From positions 1 through 35,711 of the forward strand of contig NZ_OGTP01000039.1 of NCBI RefSeq assembly GCF_900258035.1: a DNA stretch of 35,711 nt. The letters run 5' to 3'. Below, piece by piece: positions 26,140-34,568 of this stretch (within the stretch, counting starts at the first letter, position 1; every line of letters begins with the position of its first letter). Below the pieces are notes generated by a model. That model did not search any database and was not told the origin of the DNA. It worked only from the letters and a program-made list of their open reading frames with translations. The position numbers and the translations under genes were made by a program. This DNA comes from Caballeronia novacaledonica. Its GTDB lineage: Bacteria > Pseudomonadota > Gammaproteobacteria > Burkholderiales > Burkholderiaceae.

Positions 26140-27366
26140 TTACTTGACGGCAGCCGCGCCGACGACCTGCTCGATCGCCCGGCCGATGCGCGCGAAGCCT
26201 TCGTCGAGATCGGCCATCGGCATGATGAGCGACGGCGCGAAGCGCAGCACGTTCGGCCCCGCGATCAGCATGATGACGCCGTTCGCCGCCGCCGCATTGA
26301 GCACGTCCTTCGCGCGATCCTTGTAGGCGTCGCTCAGTTCCGCGCCGATCAGAAGTCCGCGTCCGCGAATCTCCTTGAACATGCCGAAGCGCTCGTTGAG
26401 ACGTTCGAGATGCGCCTTGATCGCGCGGCTGCGCTCGTTCACGCCTTCGAGGAGCTTCGGATCGCTGATGAGTTCGACCACCTTCTCCGCGATCGACGCG
26501 CCCAGCGGATTGCCGCCGTACGTCGTGCCGTGGACGCCGACCTTGAAATGCGCGGCGATGTCGTTCGTCGTGAGCATCACGCCGATCGGGAAGCCGTTGC
26601 CCAGCGCCTTCGCGCTCGTGAGGATGTCGGGCGTCACGCCGTACTGCATGTACGCGTAGAACGTGCCCGTGCGGCCGACGCCGGTCTGCACTTCATCGAA
26701 AATGAGCAGCGCGCCGTGCTTGTCGCAGGCTTCGCGCAGGCCCTTCAGGAACGCGGGATCGGCGGGCAGCACGCCGCCTTCGCCCTGCACCGGTTCGACG
26801 ATGACCGCGCACGTCTTCGGGCCGATGGCTTCGAGCGCCTTCGGCAGATCGTTGTACGGCAGATGACGAATGCCCTGCGGCTGCGGGCCGAAGCCTTCGG
26901 CATATTTCGGCTGGCCGCCGACGCTCACCGTGAAGAACGTTCGGCCGTGGAACGACTGCGTGAACGAGATGATCTCGATCTTGTCCTCGCCGTGATTGTC
27001 GATCGCGTAGCGGCGCGCGAGCTTCAACGCCGCTTCGTTCGCTTCCGCGCCCGAGTTCGCGAAAAACGCGCGGTCGGCGAAGGTCAGATCGGTCAGGCGT
27101 TTCGCGAGCCGCAACACCGGCGCGTTGGTGTAACCGTTGCCGATGTGCCAGAGCTTTTCACCCTGCTCGTGCAGCACTTTCAGCAGTTCGGGATGACCGT
27201 GGCCCAGCGCCGTCACCGCGATGCCGCCGGCGAAATCGACATAATCGCGGCCTTCGGTGTCCCACACGCGCGAGCCGCGGCCCCGGTCGGGCACGAAATT
27301 GGCCGGCGCGAACACCGGCACCATTACTTCGTCGAACGTACCGCGATTCACATTGATGTCGGTCAT
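26140..27366 (-). CDS. aruC: Succinylornithine/acetylornithine aminotransferase
   Basis: Product of 408 residues, a class III PLP aminotransferase. In the AST pathway it converts succinylornithine plus 2-oxoglutarate to succinylglutamate semialdehyde plus glutamate; the same protein often also serves arginine synthesis as ArgD. It shows NSGAEANEAALKLAR, Asp224 in LIFDEVQTG, which binds the PLP nitrogen, and the PLP lysine Lys253 in SAKALGNGFP. The ATG giving MTDINVN has a strong GAGGAG ribosome binding site. It is the first gene of the catabolic run. Confidence 0.95.
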   Translation of the reverse strand: MTDINVNRGTFDEVMVPVFAPANFVPDRGRGSRVWDTEGRDYVDFAGGIAVTALGHGHPELLKVLHEQGEKLWHIGNGYTNAPVLRLAKRLTDLTFADRAFFANSGAEANEAALKLARRYAIDNHGEDKIEIISFTQSFHGRTFFTVSVGGQPKYAEGFGPQPQGIRHLPYNDLPKALEAIGPKTCAVIVEPVQGEGGVLPADPAFLKGLREACDKHGALLIFDEVQTGVGRTGTFYAYMQYGVTPDILTSAKALGNGFPIGVMLTTNDIAAHFKVGVHGTTYGGNPLGASIAEKVVELISDPKLLEGVNERSRAIKAHLERLNERFGMFKEIRGRGLLIGAELSDAYKDRAKDVLNAAAANGVIMLIAGPNVLRFAPSLIMPMADLDEGFARIGRAIEQVVGAAAVK

Positions 27367-27401
27367 GAGCCACTCCTCGTCAGGTTCTTGCATCAGGTTC
27401 G

Positions 27402-27444
27402 ATATTAGGCAATCGCGCGCATTCCGTCTTGCGCGTTCGCGACA
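27402..27444 (-). promoter_or_regulatory. Probable aruC promoter with an ArgR-like half-site
   Basis: On the minus strand a -10 box TAATAT (27407-27402) has a weak -35 box AAGACG (27430-27425) 17 bases upstream. Overlapping the -35 is TGTCGC-N8-AA (27444-27429), which matches the half-site reported for the AraC-type ArgR of Pseudomonas aeruginosa. A degenerate second copy (GCGCGC-N8-AA, 27420-27405) follows. This lies in the 105-base gap between the regulator gene and aruC and suggests that the regulator controls the catabolic operon. Confidence 0.5.
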
Positions 27445-27471
27445 TGCTTCGATGGCGTTTTTTCGCCGCGC

Positions 27472-28494
27472 TCAGGCGCGCTCGGGCGGCTCGATCAGCG
27501 CGCCGCCGCGCGGTTCGTCGATGGCTCCGCCGCGCTGCTTTTCGATCCAGTTGCGGCGCTCCTCGCGCGGCGTCACGCCGAAGCGGTCGCGATACGCATT
27601 CGAGAAATGCGCCGCCGATGAAAACCCGCACGCGAGACTGATCTGCACCACCGATTTGCTCGTGCGCTGCAACTGCGTGCGCGCCTTCGTCAGGCGCAGA
27701 TTGAGGTAATACTTCGACGGCATCGCGCCGAGATACTGGCGGAAAAGCCGTTCGAGTTGCCGCCGCGAAATGCCGACGAGATTCGCGATTTCATCGGTGG
27801 CGAGCGGATCCTCGATGTTCGCTTCCATCAATTGCAGCGCGTCGTTCAGGCGCGGATGACGCTCGCCGGGCGCGGTGACGAACGGAATGCGCTGACGCTC
27901 CGTGCCCGCGCGCAACATGCCGATGCCGAGCGAATCGGCGATGCGCTCCGCGAGATCGGGGCCGTGATCGCGGGCGATCATCGCGAGCATGAAGTCGACG
28001 CTCGCCTGGCCGCCGGAGCACGTGGCGCGGTCGCGGTCGATTTCGAAAATCTGCTGGCTGACGATGGCGCGCTCGAACTGCTCGGTGAATTGCTGATACG
28101 TCTCCCAGTTCACCGCGACGCGATATTGCGCAAGCTGCCCGGCCATCGCGAGCCACCACACGCCGTGATGGACGCCGGAAACGAGCGGCGTGCGCGGCGC
28201 GACGCGCGCGAGGCTCGCGAGAAAGAGCCGGTAATCGGCGAACTGCTGATAGCGCTCCGACACCACGATGAGCCAGTCGCAACGCACGGCGTCGTTGAAC
28301 GCGCAATCGGCCGGGAGTTGCGCGCCGCCCGACAGCGGCACGGGCCGGCCGTCCCAGGAACAGATGCGCCATTCGTAGAGACGATGGCCGTCGATCTCGT
28401 TGGCGAGAGAAAGTGTGTCGATGATCGGCCCGATGCCGCTCATCGACATCGGCGGGAGCGCGACGATCGCAACCTGCAGCGGCGCGCCTGCCAC
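27472..28494 (-). CDS. GlxA/AraC-family regulator, ArgR of Pseudomonas type
   Basis: Product of 340 residues. An N-terminal DJ-1/PfpI-like domain (about 8-185) is followed by an AraC-type pair of helix-turn-helix motifs (about 225-320; LATDEIANLVGISRRQLERL and ISLACGFSSAAHFSNAYRDR). P. aeruginosa ArgR has this architecture and governs arginine uptake and the AST pathway; it is unrelated to the E. coli ArgR repressor. The context is the same here: directly after the ATPase gene of the transporter and before aruC. The start is GTG, one base after the ATPase stop, so it is translationally coupled and likely autoregulated through the transporter operon promoter. Confidence 0.92.
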   Translation of the reverse strand: MAGAPLQVAIVALPPMSMSGIGPIIDTLSLANEIDGHRLYEWRICSWDGRPVPLSGGAQLPADCAFNDAVRCDWLIVVSERYQQFADYRLFLASLARVAPRTPLVSGVHHGVWWLAMAGQLAQYRVAVNWETYQQFTEQFERAIVSQQIFEIDRDRATCSGGQASVDFMLAMIARDHGPDLAERIADSLGIGMLRAGTERQRIPFVTAPGERHPRLNDALQLMEANIEDPLATDEIANLVGISRRQLERLFRQYLGAMPSKYYLNLRLTKARTQLQRTSKSVVQISLACGFSSAAHFSNAYRDRFGVTPREERRNWIEKQRGGAIDEPRGGALIEPPERA

Positions 28495-28495
28495 G

Positions 28496-29323
28496 TTATT
28501 TCAGGCTGCCCGAGAGAAACTGGCGCAGACGCTCGCTCTTCGGCGCGCTCAGCACTTCGGCGGGCGCGCCCTCTTCTTCCGTGCGGCCCTGATGCAGGAA
28601 CATCACGTGGTTCGACACGTTGCGCGCGAAGCCCATCTCGTGCGTGACGACGATCATCGTGCGGCCTTCCTCGGCGAGCTTTTGCATCACCTTCAGCACT
28701 TCGCCGACGAGTTCGGGATCGAGCGCGGACGTGGGTTCGTCGAAGAGCATGACGTCGGGATGCATCGCGAGCGCGCGCGCAATCGCGACGCGCTGCTGCT
28801 GCCCGCCCGACAAATGCGACGGATACTGCTTCTCGACGCGCGGCGGCAAGCCGACCTTCTCCAGATAAGTGCGCGCGCGGTCTTCCGCTTCCTTCTTCGA
28901 CACGCCGAGCACGTGGATCGGCGCTTCCATCACGTTCTCGATGGCTGTCATGTGCGACCAGAGATTGAAATGCTGGAACACCATCGCGAGCTTGGTGCGC
29001 ACGCGCTGCAACTGCTTGTGATCCGCGACTTCGAGATTGCCGGCGCGGTCGGCCTTCGTGCGCACGGCTTCACCGTCGACGATGATCTGCCCCGCGTTCG
29101 GCCGCTCCAGAAAGTTGATGCAGCGCAAAAACGTGCTCTTGCCCGAGCCGCTCGCGCCGATGATGCTGATCACATCGCCCGCTTTCGCGGCGAGCGAGAC
29201 GCCCTTCAGCACTTCGTTGTCGCCGTAGCGCTTGTGAATGTCCTCGGCGACGAGCTTGGTCGCGACGTCTTTGGCGGTTGGCTCCAACGCTTTCTCCTCG
29301 GGTGATGACAGCGGCTGCTGCAT
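28496..29323 (-). CDS. ABC transporter ATPase for basic amino acids (HisP/AotP-like)
   Basis: Product of 275 residues. Walker A is GASGSGKST (56-64), the signature LSGGQQQR, Walker B LFDEPTSALD and the H-loop VVTHEMGF. The sequence FLRCINFLERPNAG is typical of the polar amino acid ATPases HisP/ArtP. It powers import through the two permeases encoded just upstream. About 22 residues before the ATPase core form a non-conserved extension, so a shorter start is conceivable. It is followed by the regulator gene after a single base. Confidence 0.95.
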   Translation of the reverse strand: MQQPLSSPEEKALEPTAKDVATKLVAEDIHKRYGDNEVLKGVSLAAKAGDVISIIGASGSGKSTFLRCINFLERPNAGQIIVDGEAVRTKADRAGNLEVADHKQLQRVRTKLAMVFQHFNLWSHMTAIENVMEAPIHVLGVSKKEAEDRARTYLEKVGLPPRVEKQYPSHLSGGQQQRVAIARALAMHPDVMLFDEPTSALDPELVGEVLKVMQKLAEEGRTMIVVTHEMGFARNVSNHVMFLHQGRTEEEGAPAEVLSAPKSERLRQFLSGSLK

Positions 29324-29341
29324 GGGTTCGAATTCTACCGC

Positions 29342-30076
29342 TCAGGCGCGCCGCGCCGGACGCGCCGCGCCCGCCGGCCGCAGATACGCGAGCCAGCGCT
29401 GCTCCGCGCGCCGAAATGCCGCGACGAGCACGAACGAGATCGCCACGTACAGGAGCGCCGCGATGCCGAACGATTCGAACGATTGATAAGTGGCCGAATT
29501 CGCATCGCGCGCGACCTTCAGGATGTCCGGCACGGTCGCGGTGAAGGCGACGGTCGTCGCGTGCAGCATCAGGATCACTTCGTTGCTGTACAAAGGCAAG
29601 GCGCGGCGCAGCGCCGACGGCAGGATCACGCGGCGATACATCGTGAACGTGCTCATGCCGTAGGCGCGCGCGGCTTCCACTTCGCCGTGCGGGATTCCGC
29701 GGATCGCGCCCGCGAAGATTTCGGTCGTGTAGGCGCAGGTGTTCAGTGCGAAAGCGAGAATCGCGCAATTGAAGCCGCTCTTGAAAAACGCTTCGAGCAG
29801 GGATTGCGTGCGCACGAATTCCAGGCTGTACATGCCGGTGTAAAGCAGCAGCAATTGCACGTAGAGCGGCGTGCCGCGAAACACGTACGTGTAGATGCGC
29901 ACGGGCGTCGAGAGCCAGCGATTGCGCGACACGCGGGCGCAGGCAAGCGGCACCGCCGCGCAAAAACCGAGCGCGATCGAGGCCGCGAGCAGCCACAACG
30001 TGACGACGAGCCCCGACGCGCGCATGCCGTCGGAGTAAAGAAACGGACGCCAGTATTCGGCGAAGATCTGGATCAT
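29342..30076 (-). CDS. ABC transporter permease for basic amino acids (HisM/AotM-like)
   Basis: Product of 244 residues with about five membrane helices. The polar amino acid permease N-terminal segment FRGTPLYVQLLLLYTGMY and the EAA motif EVEAARAYGMSTFTMYRRVI, which contacts the ATPase, are present. It pairs with the HisQ-like permease to form the transmembrane channel. It lies between the other permease (23-base gap) and the ATPase gene (18-base gap). The C-terminus is rich in Ala, Pro and Arg and poorly conserved. Confidence 0.94.
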   Translation of the reverse strand: MIQIFAEYWRPFLYSDGMRASGLVVTLWLLAASIALGFCAAVPLACARVSRNRWLSTPVRIYTYVFRGTPLYVQLLLLYTGMYSLEFVRTQSLLEAFFKSGFNCAILAFALNTCAYTTEIFAGAIRGIPHGEVEAARAYGMSTFTMYRRVILPSALRRALPLYSNEVILMLHATTVAFTATVPDILKVARDANSATYQSFESFGIAALLYVAISFVLVAAFRRAEQRWLAYLRPAGAARPARRA

Positions 30077-30099
30077 GGCGGGTCGCTCGCTGGCGTGGG

Positions 30100-30789
30100 T
30101 CAGAGTTCGGCGTGCCGCACGCCGATCGAATAGCGCTTTTCCAGCGCCATCAGCACGAGATTCGACGCGCTCGTGATCGCGAGATAGATCAATGCAGCGA
30201 TCAGGATGAAGAAGAACATGTTGAACGTGCTCTTGCCCGCGTCCTGCGCGGCTTTCACGACATCGGCGAGACCGATGATCGACACGAGCGCCGTCGCCTT
30301 CACGAGCACCTGCCAGTTATTGCCGATGCCGGGCAGCGCGAAGCGCATCATCTGCGGAAAGAGAATGCGGCCGAATACGCGCATGCCGCTCATGCCGTAT
30401 GCGCTGCCCGCTTCCAGTTGGCCGCGCGGCACCGCGAGAAACGCGCCGCGAAACGTTTCGGTGAAGTACGCGCCGTAGATGAAACCGAGCGTCAGCACGC
30501 CGGCCGTGAACGGATCGATATCGAACTGATCCCAGCCGAAGGCATCGGTGAGATTGTTCACCGCGATCTGGATGCTGTAGAAGAGCAGCAGCATCAGCAC
30601 GAGATCGGGCACCGAGCGGATGAGCGTGGTGTACGCGGTCGCGATGCCGCGCAACGGCGCGTGACGCGACAATCTCGCGGATGCGCCCGCGAGGCCCAGC
30701 AGCACCGACACCGCGAGAGACAGCACCGCGAGCGCGAGCGTCTCCTTGGCGCCCGCCCAGAGGAGCGGGCCGAAGCCGTACAGGTTCAA
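30100..30789 (-). CDS. ABC transporter permease for basic amino acids (HisQ/AotQ-like)
   Basis: Product of 229 residues, about five membrane helices. The segment LIRSVPDLVLMLLLFYSIQI and the EAA-type loop QLEAGSAYGMSGMRVFGRIL identify it as the HisQ partner. It is the first gene of the transporter-regulator operon. The binding-protein gene that normally begins such operons is not here; it lies 10 kb downstream after astE. Confidence 0.94.
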   Translation of the reverse strand: MNLYGFGPLLWAGAKETLALAVLSLAVSVLLGLAGASARLSRHAPLRGIATAYTTLIRSVPDLVLMLLLFYSIQIAVNNLTDAFGWDQFDIDPFTAGVLTLGFIYGAYFTETFRGAFLAVPRGQLEAGSAYGMSGMRVFGRILFPQMMRFALPGIGNNWQVLVKATALVSIIGLADVVKAAQDAGKSTFNMFFFILIAALIYLAITSASNLVLMALEKRYSIGVRHAEL

Positions 30790-30868
30790 GAGTCGCCTCC
30801 AGCGTCTTTCGTGTCGAATCGGAAAGAGACGGAGCGCGTCTAGCGATGCGCTCCGGCGGTTGGCGGCG

Positions 30869-30897
30869 ATACTCGCAAGCGAAAATCAATCGCTCAA
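30869..30897 (-). promoter_or_regulatory. Possible promoter of the transporter-regulator operon
   Basis: On the minus strand TTGAGC (30897-30892) and GAGTAT (30874-30869) are 17 bases apart, about 80 bases upstream of the HisQ-like gene. The -10 element is poor. A TGTCGC-N8-AG sequence, one base off the ArgR half-site, lies further upstream at 30992-30977. Confidence 0.33.
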
Positions 30898-31071
30898 TGG
30901 CGACGAACGTGATTTGCTGCAACGCAGCACGCGGACGGCATGAGCGGCGACGCCGTCATGCGCCCGCCCCGCAACGCTGCCCGCGCGCGACAGACAGGAA
31001 AACCCGAACACGCGCCGCGAACAAAATTTGCATTTTTCAGGTCGCATTTTCGATAGACCTTGCGCGTGCCT

Positions 31072-31470
31072 TCACGCGCGCGCGACGCCCCGCACGAGTT
31101 GCGCGACCTGTCCGTTCGCCACGGCGATCTCCGGGCTGTCCTGCAGCAAGGGCAGGAACTGCTCCGCGAAGACCGGATCGCGCGTGCCCGCGCTGAACAT
31201 GTCGACGACCGCGTTCGCATGCGCGATGCGCGCGTCGGCGGTGGCTTCGTCGTCGTCGAGCACGTCGTCGATGGCGGCGATCAGCGTCGAAAGCGGCGTG
31301 AGCCAGCGATACGCCGAACCGTTGATCACGATCTGCAGGAACTCGCCCGGCGACACCGGACCGAACTCGGCCTCGTGGCGCAGGCGCAGATGCGCGAGCA
31401 CGCTGCGATGAAGCGCGAGCAGCGGATGCCGGACGTCGCGCAGGAAAGCGGTGGCTGTCGGGTCGTTCAT
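31072..31470 (-). CDS. Uncharacterised 132-residue protein
   Basis: I do not recognise the family. The product has no signal peptide or membrane helix, few cysteines and looks mainly alpha-helical. Distinct stretches are LRLRHEAEFGPVSPGEFLQI, VINGSAYRWLTPLSTLIAAI and an acidic DDVLDDDEATADARIAHAN. Codon use fits the neighbours, so it is a real gene. The ATG at 31470 (MNDPTATAFL) is preferred; the frame is open further upstream but would run into the EAL gene. It lies 49 bases after the EAL-protein gene on the same strand, so the two may be co-transcribed. Confidence 0.75.
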   Translation of the reverse strand: MNDPTATAFLRDVRHPLLALHRSVLAHLRLRHEAEFGPVSPGEFLQIVINGSAYRWLTPLSTLIAAIDDVLDDDEATADARIAHANAVVDMFSAGTRDPVFAEQFLPLLQDSPEIAVANGQVAQLVRGVARA

Positions 31471-31519
31471 GATCTGGCCTCGTCTGGAAACGACATAGTT
31501 GAGGACGATTCGGGATCGA

Positions 31520-33106
31520 TCAAGCGCCGCGCGTCCTGCCCGCATAGCGGATGAATTCGGCGGCGGAAAGCGGCGCGGAGAAGAGCCAGCCCTGCCCGAA
31601 CTGCGCGCCGCGCGCCAGCAGATACGCGGCCTGCTCCTCATGCTCGATGCCTTCGGCGACCACCTGCACGTCGAGCGTCACGGCCATGTCGATGATGTGC
31701 GACGCGACGCTGCTCGACGCCGCATCCTGCCCGACCGTATCGACGAAGGACTTGTCGATCTTCAGGCCGTCGATGCGAAAGTTCTGCAGGTGCGAAAGGC
31801 TCGAATAACCGGTGCCGAAATCGTCGAGATAGACGGCGTGGCCCGCTTCCCGGAACGCGCTGATGACTTCCTTGGCGGCATCGGCGTCGAGAAAGCTGCG
31901 CTCGGTCGCCTCGATGCGGATTTGCGCCGGGTGCACGCCTTCGCGCGCGATCGCCGGGCCGAGCACGTCGAGAAAACGATGCGTCGTGAGATCCTGCGCG
32001 GAGAGATTCACCGACACGTAGTACTCCGGGTAGCGCCTGAGAAAGTCGCCGAGTTCCAGCAGGATCGTGTCGAGCACCTGATCCGTGATCGCCTGGATCA
32101 GCCCGCGATGCTCCGCGAGCGGGATGAAATGATCGGGCCGCACGATGCGGTCGTGGTACTTCCAGCGCACGAGCGCTTCGGCGCCGACGCAGCGCCGCGT
32201 GGCGAGATCGACGATCGGCTGATACGCGACGATGAACTGATGCCGCCGCACCGCGTCGCTCAACTGGCCGCGCGGCGACAGCCGGCGCACGAGGAAGAAC
32301 GCCGCCCAGCTTGCGAACACGAGCCCCGCCACGACGCCGCCGAGCAGCCAGCCCCACGGCAGCATGCGCAGGCGTTGATGCAGCGTTTGATGCGGCGCGC
32401 TCACGACGACCGCGAGCGGCATCGACACGGAACGGCGCACGACGTACGGCGAGCCGTCGCGCACGGGCGGCGCGGTGCGATACACGGCGAGGATGGCGCT
32501 GGCGTCGGTGGCGGGCGTGGTCGCGATCACGCGGCTCACGTCCGTGTTGATGATGGCGACGCCGCTCGCGACGTCGTCGTTGGCATCGAGCGTGTCGACG
32601 TAGAGCGAAGGGTCGGCGGCGACGTAGAAGCCGTTGCGGCCCATCACGAGCGACGACTTGCCGCCCGGCAAGCGCGACAGGCCGTACCACGCCATCATGC
32701 CGTCACGCGAGCGCCAGTCGGGCGGCGGCAGCGTGAGGCCATCGAGCACGCCCGCCGACACCGCGCCGAGCAGCGACGAGCATTGCCAGCGGCCATCGTG
32801 ATCGTAGGCGCCGGCGTCGCGCACCTGCTCGTGCGTGAGCGCGATGCGCCGCAACTCCTTCAGATACGGCGGCGAGCAAGGCGTCGCCGCGACCTTGCCG
32901 ATTTCCCCGAGCGCGCCCGAAAGCCGTCGCGTCACGTCTTCGGCGCGGAAGAGCGCGGCCTTGGCGACCGTGTTCAGACGCTCGGTCTCGTCATGCCGCT
33001 GGCTGCGCTGCGCGAACAGGAAGCCGATCCCCGCCGGCGCCAACGCCGCGATTATCACGATGACGATCAGAAGCGCCGCCAGCGCACCACGTTGAATTTT
33101 GTTCAT
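31520..33106 (-). CDS. CSS-domain EAL protein, putative c-di-GMP phosphodiesterase
   Basis: Product of 528 residues: membrane helix 1 (about 8-31), a periplasmic CSS-type domain with two conserved cysteines (Cys77 in TPCSPPYL, Cys109 in WQCSSLLG), membrane helix 2 (about 249-273), and a cytosolic EAL domain (about 285-525). The EAL active site looks complete: EALVRW at 310-315, NLSAQDL with Asn367, the EATERSF metal ligands, DDFGTGYSSL at 428-437 and the later AEGIE. In known CSS-EAL proteins the disulfide state in the periplasm controls degradation of c-di-GMP. It is divergent from the GNAT gene. Confidence 0.93.
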   Translation of the reverse strand: MNKIQRGALAALLIVIVIIAALAPAGIGFLFAQRSQRHDETERLNTVAKAALFRAEDVTRRLSGALGEIGKVAATPCSPPYLKELRRIALTHEQVRDAGAYDHDGRWQCSSLLGAVSAGVLDGLTLPPPDWRSRDGMMAWYGLSRLPGGKSSLVMGRNGFYVAADPSLYVDTLDANDDVASGVAIINTDVSRVIATTPATDASAILAVYRTAPPVRDGSPYVVRRSVSMPLAVVVSAPHQTLHQRLRMLPWGWLLGGVVAGLVFASWAAFFLVRRLSPRGQLSDAVRRHQFIVAYQPIVDLATRRCVGAEALVRWKYHDRIVRPDHFIPLAEHRGLIQAITDQVLDTILLELGDFLRRYPEYYVSVNLSAQDLTTHRFLDVLGPAIAREGVHPAQIRIEATERSFLDADAAKEVISAFREAGHAVYLDDFGTGYSSLSHLQNFRIDGLKIDKSFVDTVGQDAASSSVASHIIDMAVTLDVQVVAEGIEHEEQAAYLLARGAQFGQGWLFSAPLSAAEFIRYAGRTRGA

Positions 33107-33380
33107 TGCGTGTTATGGACCGCGGCGCGAGGCATGTCGCGCACGCGTTTTTCGTTCCCTGCTCGGCTGCGTCGGCTCGTGTCGCGCCGCTCTTGCGAGA
33201 GTCTCGGACAAACGACCTAGTGTAGAGGCCGCGTATCGCCCGATTCAACGTTTTCTTTGCCCGAAAACATACCCTTTTAGTGGGCTTCCGCACGGCTCGC
33301 AGGCCCTTTTTTTGCCGTCCGCGCGCCGTGCGAGAATGGCCAGACCAGAAACGGCGCTTTCCTTGTATCGAACGAAGATT
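33107..33380. other. Intergenic region between EAL and GNAT genes
   Basis: A gap of 274 bases between divergent genes. It holds AT-rich stretches unlike its surroundings and, at 33282-33313, a short GGGC/GCCC hairpin followed by seven T residues on the plus strand. This could end a short plus-strand transcript or simply be a promoter region. No protein gene is convincing. Confidence 0.35.
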
Positions 33381-33920
33381 ATGACCTCACACGATTTCCC
33401 GCGTCCGCTCGTGCGCGACGCCGCGCCGGGGGACTTCGACGCCATCGCGCGCATCTATTCGCACTACGTCGAGCACGCGCTCGCGACCTTCGAGGAAATC
33501 GCGCCTTCCGCCGACGAGATGCGCGCGCGCCACGCGGCGATCGCGGCGGCGGGCCTGCCCTATCTCGTCGCCGAACTCGACGGCCGGCTGGCGGGCTATG
33601 CGTATGCGTCGAGCTACCGGGCGCGCTCGGCGTATCGCCATACGATCGAAGATTCGGTCTACGTCGCCGACGGATTCGGGCGCTGCGGCATCGGCCTCGC
33701 GCTGCTCACGGCGCTCATCGAGCGATGCGAACGCAGACCGTGGCGGCAGATGATCGCGGTGATCGGCAACAGCGGCAACGCGGGATCGATCGCGCTGCAT
33801 GCGCGGCTCGGCTTCGGGCATGTCGGCGTGCTGCGCGACGTCGGCTTCAAGCACGGACGATGGGTCGACACGGTGCTGATGCAGCGCGCGCTGGGCAGCG
33901 CTTCAGACGTCGCGGCGTGA
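33381..33920 (+). CDS. GNAT-family N-acetyltransferase, phosphinothricin acetyltransferase-like
   Basis: Product of 179 residues. The N-terminal RDAAPGDFDAIARIYSHYV and ATFEEIAPSADEMRAR blocks and the later YRHTIEDSVYVADGFGRCGIG segment, which overlaps the acetyl-CoA binding loop, are characteristic of the Pat/Bar-like subfamily. Members acetylate small amines such as phosphinothricin or methionine sulfone; the natural substrate is not certain. The loop reads GRCGIG rather than the usual GxGIG-type R/QGxGxG/A. An in-frame ATG at 33336 would add 15 residues. Confidence 0.9.
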   Translation: MTSHDFPRPLVRDAAPGDFDAIARIYSHYVEHALATFEEIAPSADEMRARHAAIAAAGLPYLVAELDGRLAGYAYASSYRARSAYRHTIEDSVYVADGFGRCGIGLALLTALIERCERRPWRQMIAVIGNSGNAGSIALHARLGFGHVGVLRDVGFKHGRWVDTVLMQRALGSASDVAA

Positions 33921-33944
33921 CCGGCCGCGCCGAGCGGCTATGAT
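33917..33944 (+). promoter_or_regulatory. Probable promoter of the YigZ-ferredoxin pair
   Basis: GTGACC (33917-33922) and TATGAT (33939-33944) are 16 bases apart. Transcription would start around 33951, about 24 bases before the TTG start codon, which supports that start. Confidence 0.5.
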
Positions 33945-33974
33945 TCGATATTTGCTTCCTGCGCATTTTCCGCT

Positions 33975-34568
33975 TTGCCCACGTACACCCTCGCCTCTCC
34001 CGTCAGCGCCGAAATCGACATCCGCAAGAGCCGCTTCATCGCGCTCGCGCTGCCGGTCGCGAACCGCGACGAAGCCATGCGCGAACTCGAACGCCTGCGC
34101 GCCGAGCATCCGGCCGCGACGCACGTTTGCTGGGCGCTGCTCGCGGGCGGTCAGTCGGGCATGTCCGACGACGGCGAGCCCTCCGGCACCGCCGGCCGGC
34201 CGATTCTGGAAGTGCTGCGGCATCACGAAGTCGATGGCGTGCTGGCCGCCGTCGTGCGCTACTACGGCGGCATCAAGCTGGGCGCGGGCGGCCTCGTGCG
34301 CGCCTATACCGATGCGATCGCAAGCGCGATGCAACTGGCCGAGCGCATCGAACGCATCGAGCGCGGGTTGCTCGGCATCGACATCGATTACGCCGACGAA
34401 GCGCGCGTGCGCCGCTGGATCGAACAGCACGACGCCGAACTCGTGCAGAGCGAATACGGGATGACCGTCCGTCTGGTCGTGCGCATGCCCGCCGCCGCGC
34501 GCGAGCCGGCCGCCGCCGAACTGCGCGATCTCACCCATGGCCGCGCGGGCGTCGAGGTTCAGGCATGA
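33975..34568 (+). CDS. YigZ/IMPACT (UPF0029) family protein
   Basis: Product of 197 residues. The N-terminal UPF0029 domain shows IDIRKSRFIALALPV, THVCWALLAGG, DDGEPSGTAGRPILEVL and VVRYYGGIKLGAGGLVRAYT, all highly conserved. The C-terminal part is a DUF1949-like domain. The eukaryotic relative IMPACT controls the kinase GCN2; the bacterial role is unknown, perhaps linked to ribosomes or translation stress. No in-frame ATG is near, so a TTG start (MPTYTLAS) is used. The stop overlaps the ferredoxin start (ATGA). Confidence 0.9.
   Translation: MPTYTLASPVSAEIDIRKSRFIALALPVANRDEAMRELERLRAEHPAATHVCWALLAGGQSGMSDDGEPSGTAGRPILEVLRHHEVDGVLAAVVRYYGGIKLGAGGLVRAYTDAIASAMQLAERIERIERGLLGIDIDYADEARVRRWIEQHDAELVQSEYGMTVRLVVRMPAAAREPAAAELRDLTHGRAGVEVQA

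Noticed and set aside
30977..30992. Second ArgR-like half-site upstream of the transporter operon
   Set aside because: It reads TGTCGC-N8-AG instead of AA, lies far (about 200 bases) from the first gene and lacks a second copy, so it is noted only as a weak possibility.
33940..34464. ATG-started frame of 174 codons overlapping the YigZ-type gene
   Set aside because: The protein in this frame has no family features, while the TTG-started frame gives a complete, conserved UPF0029 protein.
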